Source: Acidimicrobiia bacterium (GTDB lineage: Bacteria; Actinomycetota; Acidimicrobiia; IMCC26256; PALSA-610). From it: a DNA stretch of 64,000 nucleotides. The stretch lies in the NCBI GenBank assembly GCA_026002935.1, contig BPGH01000001.1, positions 2,157,965 through 2,221,964 on the forward strand, in the 5' to 3' direction. Below the pieces are notes generated by a model. The model searched no databases and was not told where the DNA came from. It was given only the letters and a program-made list of their open reading frames with translations. Numbering within the stretch: position 1 is the stretch's first letter; each line of letters opens with the position of its first letter. This document shows, piece by piece, positions 60,591 through 64,000 of the stretch. Position numbers and translations under genes: made by a program.

Positions 60591-60596
60591 AGCGTA
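60591..60596 (-). promoter_or_regulatory. -10 element (TACGCT) of dinB
   Basis: On the minus strand TACGCT is followed by seven bases and the GTG start. It is separated from the LexA box by a single base. Confidence 0.55.
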
Positions 60597-60597
60597 A

Positions 60598-60613
60598 CCG
60601 AACACGTGTTCGG
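60598..60613. promoter_or_regulatory. LexA (SOS) box between dinB and the aminotransferase gene
   Basis: CCGAACACGTGTTCGG is a perfect 16-base palindrome containing CGAAC-N4-GTTCG. It overlaps the dinB spacer region, where LexA would block transcription. The divergent aminotransferase -10 is 42 bases away, so that gene is less likely to be controlled. Confidence 0.8.
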
Positions 60614-60654
60614 CCACCCGGCAGGGCCCGGGCGCGGCGCCGGCGCCCCGGCCG

Positions 60655-60660
60655 TACGCT
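60655..60660 (+). promoter_or_regulatory. -10 element (TACGCT) of the aminotransferase gene
   Basis: TACGCT is followed by eight bases and the GTG start at 60669. Confidence 0.5.
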
Positions 60661-60668
60661 CGCGGGCC

Positions 60669-61892
60669 GTGGCCTCGCACCTCTCCGACGTGTGGTTCTC
60701 GGTCACCGACCTGCGGGTCGCCACCGGCCGCGGGTGCCGGGTGACGACCGTCGACGGGACCGAGTACCTCGACTTCACGGCCGGGATCGCCGTCGCGTCG
60801 ACCGGGCACTGCCACCCGAAGGTCACGCGGGCGATCGCCGCGCAGGCCGAGCGCTTCGTGCACGCCCAGGTCAACTGCTACCGCCACGACCTCCTCGAGC
60901 CGCTCGCCGACCGCCTCGCCGAGATCACGCCGGCCCCGATCGACCGGTTCTTCTTCGCGAACTCGGGGGCCGAGATCACCGAGGCGGCCGTCAAGCTCGC
61001 GAAGCAGGCGACCGGCCGGCCGAACGTGATCGTGTTCGACGGGAGCTTCCACGGCCGCACGCACCTCACGATGGCGATGACGACCTCCAAGGCCGTGTAC
61101 CGCGCCGGCCACGCGCCACTGCCGTCGGGCATCCACGTCGCGCCCTTCGCCGCGCGCGACGCCGACGCCGGTGCCGCCCTCGCGGCCCTCGACCGGCTGC
61201 TCGAGACCACGTCGCCGCCCTCGGAGACCGCGGCCGTGATCATCGAGCCCGTCCTGGGGGAGGGCGGCTACGTGCCCGCGGCGCCCGCGTTCCTGCGCGG
61301 CGTCGCCGAGCGCTGCGCGCGTCACGGCATCTGCTTCGTGGCGGACGAGGTGCAGACCGGGTTCGGCCGCACCGGGCGGATGTTCGCCGTCGAGCACACC
61401 GGGGTCGAGCCCGACGTGCTCTGCATGGCGAAGGGCATCGCGTCCGGCTTCCCGTTCGCGGCGCTGGGGGCGCGCGCCGAGCTGATGGCGCGTTGGCCGC
61501 GCGGCAGCCACGGCGGCACCTACGGCGGGAACCCGATCGGCTGCGCCGCCGCGCTGGCGACGATCGACGTGCTGTGCGAGCCGGGGTTCCTGGAGGCGGT
61601 GCGGGCACGCGGTGCGCAGCTCCTCGACGGCCTCCGGCACCGGGCGGCCGGCGACCCGCGCGTGGTCGAGGTGCGCGGCCTCGGGCTGATGGTCGCGACG
61701 GAGTTCGCCGACGCGGCGGCCGCGGACGCCGTGCGCCGCCACTGCCTGGAGGCGGGGCGCCTCATCCTGATGACCGCCGGCACGCACGGCGAGGTGCTCC
61801 GGTGGATGCCGCCGCTCGTCGTGACCGAGGACGAGATCGACGTGGCGCTCGGCGCCTTCGGTGCCGCCCTCGCCGCGACCCGCGCGGGATGA
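60669..61892 (+). CDS. Class III (omega) aminotransferase, 4-aminobutyrate aminotransferase-like
   Basis: 407 residues, fold-type I PLP enzyme. LDFTAGIAVASTGHCHP, NSGAEITEAAVKLAK, FHGRTHLTMAMT, the cofactor Asp in VADEVQTGFGRTG and the PLP Lys in CMAKGIASGFPFAALG are the class III motifs. GabT, ArgD-like and other omega-amino acid enzymes share these, so the exact substrate is open; GabT is the closest in pattern. The stop overlaps the nuclease ATG as ATGA, an unusual pairing with no obvious pathway link. Confidence 0.85.
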   Translation: MASHLSDVWFSVTDLRVATGRGCRVTTVDGTEYLDFTAGIAVASTGHCHPKVTRAIAAQAERFVHAQVNCYRHDLLEPLADRLAEITPAPIDRFFFANSGAEITEAAVKLAKQATGRPNVIVFDGSFHGRTHLTMAMTTSKAVYRAGHAPLPSGIHVAPFAARDADAGAALAALDRLLETTSPPSETAAVIIEPVLGEGGYVPAAPAFLRGVAERCARHGICFVADEVQTGFGRTGRMFAVEHTGVEPDVLCMAKGIASGFPFAALGARAELMARWPRGSHGGTYGGNPIGCAAALATIDVLCEPGFLEAVRARGAQLLDGLRHRAAGDPRVVEVRGLGLMVATEFADAAAADAVRRHCLEAGRLILMTAGTHGEVLRWMPPLVVTEDEIDVALGAFGAALAATRAG

Positions 61893-62515
61893 CCCGCGCG
61901 CGCCCCGGACCCGACCGCGGCCCGCGCCGGCGGTGGCTCGCCGCGACGGCCGGCGTCGCCGTCGCACTCGGTGCCGCGTGCGGTCCCGGCGACCCCGGGC
62001 CGGCGGCGCAGGACGCGTCCACGTCCGCGCCCGCGCCGGACACGGGCACCGTCGCCGCCCCGGCGCCCGTGACGGGCGAGGCGACGACGGTCACCCGCGT
62101 CGTGGACGGCGACACGCTCGTCACCGCGGCGGGCCGCGTCCGCCTGATCGGGGTCGACACGCCCGAGACCGTCCACCCCGACCGCGGCGTCGAGTGCTTC
62201 GGCCGGGAGGCCTCCGCGTACCTGACGCGGCTCGTCCCGCCGGGCACCCGGGTCCGCCTGGTCTTCGACGCCGAACGGCGCGACCGCTACGACCGCCTCC
62301 TCGCCTACGTGTACCGGCAGGACGACGGCCTGTTCGTGAACGCCGAGCTCGTCGCGCAGGGCTACGCGCAGGTCATGACCGTGCCGCCGAACGTCGCGCA
62401 CGCCGACGAGCTCGTCGCCCTCGCTCGGGAGGCACGCGAGGCCGGCCGGGGCCTGTGGCGGGCCTGCCCGGACGCCGCCGGGGAAGCAGCAGGTCAGGCC
62501 CAGCCGCCGGCGTAG
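61889..62515 (+). CDS. Secreted thermonuclease-family (SNase) lipoprotein
   Basis: 208 residues. A lipoprotein signal ends at Cys31 (VALGAAC), followed by a Pro/Ala/Ser linker. The SNase domain has VTRVVDGDTLV, RVRLIGVDTPE, ECFGREASAYL and RYDRLLAYVY, holding the catalytic Arg/Glu/Arg and the calcium-binding Asp residues. It cuts DNA or RNA outside the membrane, perhaps for nutrient use. Start ATG overlaps the aminotransferase stop. Its 3' end overlaps the convergent gene by 22 bases. Confidence 0.88.
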   Translation: MTRARPGPDRGPRRRWLAATAGVAVALGAACGPGDPGPAAQDASTSAPAPDTGTVAAPAPVTGEATTVTRVVDGDTLVTAAGRVRLIGVDTPETVHPDRGVECFGREASAYLTRLVPPGTRVRLVFDAERRDRYDRLLAYVYRQDDGLFVNAELVAQGYAQVMTVPPNVAHADELVALAREAREAGRGLWRACPDAAGEAAGQAQPPA

Positions 62516-63240
62516 GCGACGAACTGGCCCGTCGTGAACCGGCTGGTGCCGTCGACGAACGGCATGCAGAACGCGGCGAACTCCTCCATCGTGCCGAGCC
62601 GCCGCAGCGGCACCCGCGCCTCGATGCGGGCGCGGACGCCGGGGTCGGTCGCGCCGGTCGCCCGCAGGAACTCGGGGAAGTCCATGAAGTTGGTGCCGAC
62701 GGCGTTGACCTGCACACCGTGACGCGCGACCTCGGCGGCGGCGTTGCGGGCGAGCATCGTCGCGCCGGCGCGCGCCGCCGAGTACAGCGGCGCACCCGGC
62801 GTCGGCCGGGCCGCGGCCGCGCTGGTGATCACGAGCACCTGACCGTCATGGCGCTCGACCATCGGCGGGAGCACGGCGCGCAGGAACCGGTACGGTGCCT
62901 CGAGGCAGCCGCGCACCACGCGCGCCAGGTCCTCGGCCGTCGAGTCGAGGAACGCCCCGGTGACGATGCGCCCCGAGAACGCGACCGCGGCGTCGAGACG
63001 GCCGAAGCGTGCGAGCGCGGCCTCGACCAGCCGCTCGGCCGCGCCGGGCGTCGCGAGGTCGTCGACGCCGCCGACGGCCTCGACCTGCGCGCCGGCCCGG
63101 TGCAGCTCGGCGAGCAGGTCCTCGCCCGGGTCGCCGAGCACGAGCCGGTGGCCGCGGCCCGCGAGCAGCCGGGCCAGCGCCGGCCCGACGTAGGCCCCCG
63201 CGTCGCCCACGAGCGCGACGCGCCCGTCCGTCCCCTGCAT
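62494..63240 (-). CDS. Halohydrin dehalogenase-like SDR-fold protein
   Basis: 248 residues with a short-chain dehydrogenase fold, but the catalytic triad reads Ser140, Tyr153, Arg157 (VLVITSAA ... YSAARAG): Arg replaces the SDR lysine, with the S-x12-Y-x3-R spacing of halohydrin dehalogenases. The flanking ARAGATMLA, a GTNFMDFPEF where HheC has a G-P-N-Y-L loop, and the closing RLGTMEEF and GQFVAYAGGWA also fit that family. The cofactor glycine loop is degenerate (VGDAGAYVGP), again as expected, since these enzymes bind halide, not NAD. They convert halohydrins to epoxides and open epoxides with nucleophiles. ATG at 63240 is used. The loop lacks the reported Thr of the T-x4-F-x-G motif, so activity needs testing. 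Confidence 0.7.
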   Translation of the reverse strand: MQGTDGRVALVGDAGAYVGPALARLLAGRGHRLVLGDPGEDLLAELHRAGAQVEAVGGVDDLATPGAAERLVEAALARFGRLDAAVAFSGRIVTGAFLDSTAEDLARVVRGCLEAPYRFLRAVLPPMVERHDGQVLVITSAAAARPTPGAPLYSAARAGATMLARNAAAEVARHGVQVNAVGTNFMDFPEFLRATGATDPGVRARIEARVPLRRLGTMEEFAAFCMPFVDGTSRFTTGQFVAYAGGWA

Positions 63241-63307
63241 CGTCGTCCTCCCCGGCCGGTGCCGCCCGGACGCTACCGGCCCGGCGGACCCGGACGCCCG
63301 GACGCGC

Positions 63308-64000
63308 TCAGGGCGTCACCTCGACCCGCGCGAGCCCGCCGCCCGGCCGGGTCCGGGCGAGCCGCTCGCGCGCGCCGGCGTCGCCGAGGAGGTACGCGTC
63401 CCAGAACTCCACCGTCAGCGCGCCGACCAGCTCGTCGTGGGGGCTCGGCGCGTCCTCGAACGGCGGTGCGTGCGTGGCGTCGTCGAGGCCGAACAGGAAC
63501 TTCGGCGGCGCCGCGAGCGCGTAGAGCTCGGCGGTGCCCGAGTAGGGGAGCGCGGGGTCGCCCGTCCCGTGCACCAGGAGGAGCGGGCGGCCGGAGAACT
63601 CGTACTCGCCGTCGAACGGCGGTCGCAGCGTCGAGAACGCGCCGACCGCGTCGACGCGCGGGTCGCGGCAGCAGGTGTTGAACCCGACGGCGAGCGCGGT
63701 GGACGTGCCGAGCGAGAAGCCGGCGACGCCGACGCGCCCGGCATCGGCCTGCGGCACGGTCGCGAGGACGCGGTCGAGCACGAACACGAGGTCGGCGGGC
63801 TGGTCCGCGTACGCCCCGGCGTCGACGGTCGGCGCCTCGTCGTTCGTGAGGGGGAAGGCCGGCGCGGCGACCACGTATCCCGCCTCGGCCCAGCGTGCGA
63901 GGAGCTGCGCCCGGAATTTGCGGGGGTGGCCGGCCAGCCCGTGCGCGAACGCGATCACCGGGAACGGCCCCTCCCCCCGGGGGACGTACACGTCCGTGAC
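63308..64000 (-). CDS. Alpha/beta hydrolase, dienelactone hydrolase / PAF-acetylhydrolase-like (5' truncated by window end)
   Basis: At least 230 residues; the frame is open at the window edge, so the start is outside. Oxyanion region VIAFAHGLAGHP, nucleophile elbow GVAGFSLGTSTA (Ser), the Asp in LVHGTGDPALPY and the His in DATHAPPFED form a full catalytic triad. The family acts on esters; lipases, chlorophyllase-like and PAF-acetylhydrolase-like proteins look similar. Substrate unknown. 67 bases separate it from the dehalogenase-like gene on the same strand. Confidence 0.75.
   Translation of the reverse strand, partial: VTDVYVPRGEGPFPVIAFAHGLAGHPRKFRAQLLARWAEAGYVVAAPAFPLTNDEAPTVDAGAYADQPADLVFVLDRVLATVPQADAGRVGVAGFSLGTSTALAVGFNTCCRDPRVDAVGAFSTLRPPFDGEYEFSGRPLLLVHGTGDPALPYSGTAELYALAAPPKFLFGLDDATHAPPFEDAPSPHDELVGALTVEFWDAYLLGDAGARERLARTRPGGGLARVEVTP

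Overview
The window is very GC-rich, gene-dense bacterial DNA, most likely from a member of the class Acidimicrobiia or a close relative (Actinomycetota). The main reasons are the pdtaR-polA neighbourhood shared with other actinobacteria, a type II fatty-acid synthase cluster ending in an InhA/FabI-like reductase, a DprE1/DprE2 pair, CGAAC-N4-GTTCG SOS boxes, and a secreted protein ending in repeats of the GYWLVASDGGVFAFG type, which I associate with Acidimicrobiia. Many genes appear to be leaderless: a TANNNT -10 element lies 6 to 9 nt before the start codon.

Layout. 1-2.6 kb: end of a PLP-dependent decarboxylase-like gene, an MFS transporter with a soluble N-terminal domain, and a Bcp peroxiredoxin. 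2.6-7.8 kb (minus strand): fabD, a lysine-free biotinyl-like protein, fabH, fabG, acpP, fabF and fabI, an overlapping operon for fatty-acid elongation. 8-9.4 kb: a FabZ-like dehydratase, tRNA-Leu(CAA) and two small membrane proteins. 9.6-14.6 kb: a methyltransferase, DprE1, DprE2, a family-2 glycosyltransferase and a polytopic membrane protein, probably making and using a polyprenyl-phosphate sugar for an envelope glycan. 14.7-21 kb: an M23 peptidase, an acyl-CoA dehydrogenase, a coiled-coil protein, PdtaR and DNA polymerase I. 21-25 kb: two badly broken genes and ribosomal protein S1. 25-31 kb: a Tad/Flp pilus operon (cpaB, cpaE, cpaF, tadB, tadC, flp), facing a LuxR-type two-component system. 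33.6-39.3 kb: coaE, uvrB and uvrA. 39.3-48.3 kb: a methyltransferase, nadA, a potassium channel, uvrC, rapZ, gap, pgk, tpiA and secG. 48.4-54.2 kb: a complete oligopeptide-type ABC importer. 54.2-64 kb: tRNA-Leu(GAG), an MFS transporter, a Cys-rich mini-protein, a large secreted repeat protein, SOS-controlled dinB, a class-III aminotransferase, a secreted nuclease, a halohydrin-dehalogenase-like protein and a partial alpha/beta hydrolase.

Two points stand out. The solute-binding protein of the ABC importer (48401-50140) is circularly permuted: its lipoprotein signal is followed by the canonical C-terminal part, and the canonical N-terminal part comes last. The short-chain dehydrogenase-like protein at 62494-63240 carries the Ser-x12-Tyr-x3-Arg triad of halohydrin dehalogenases in place of the usual Ser-Tyr-Lys.

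A caution about the data: single-base insertions and deletions, mostly in short G/C runs, are clustered at about 8.4-14.8, 19.9-27.6 and 39.5-48.3 kb. They hit essential genes (polA, uvrC, gap, pgk, tpiA, rpsA, rapZ). I read them as uncorrected sequencing errors and annotate the affected genes as whole loci, stating where the frame changes.
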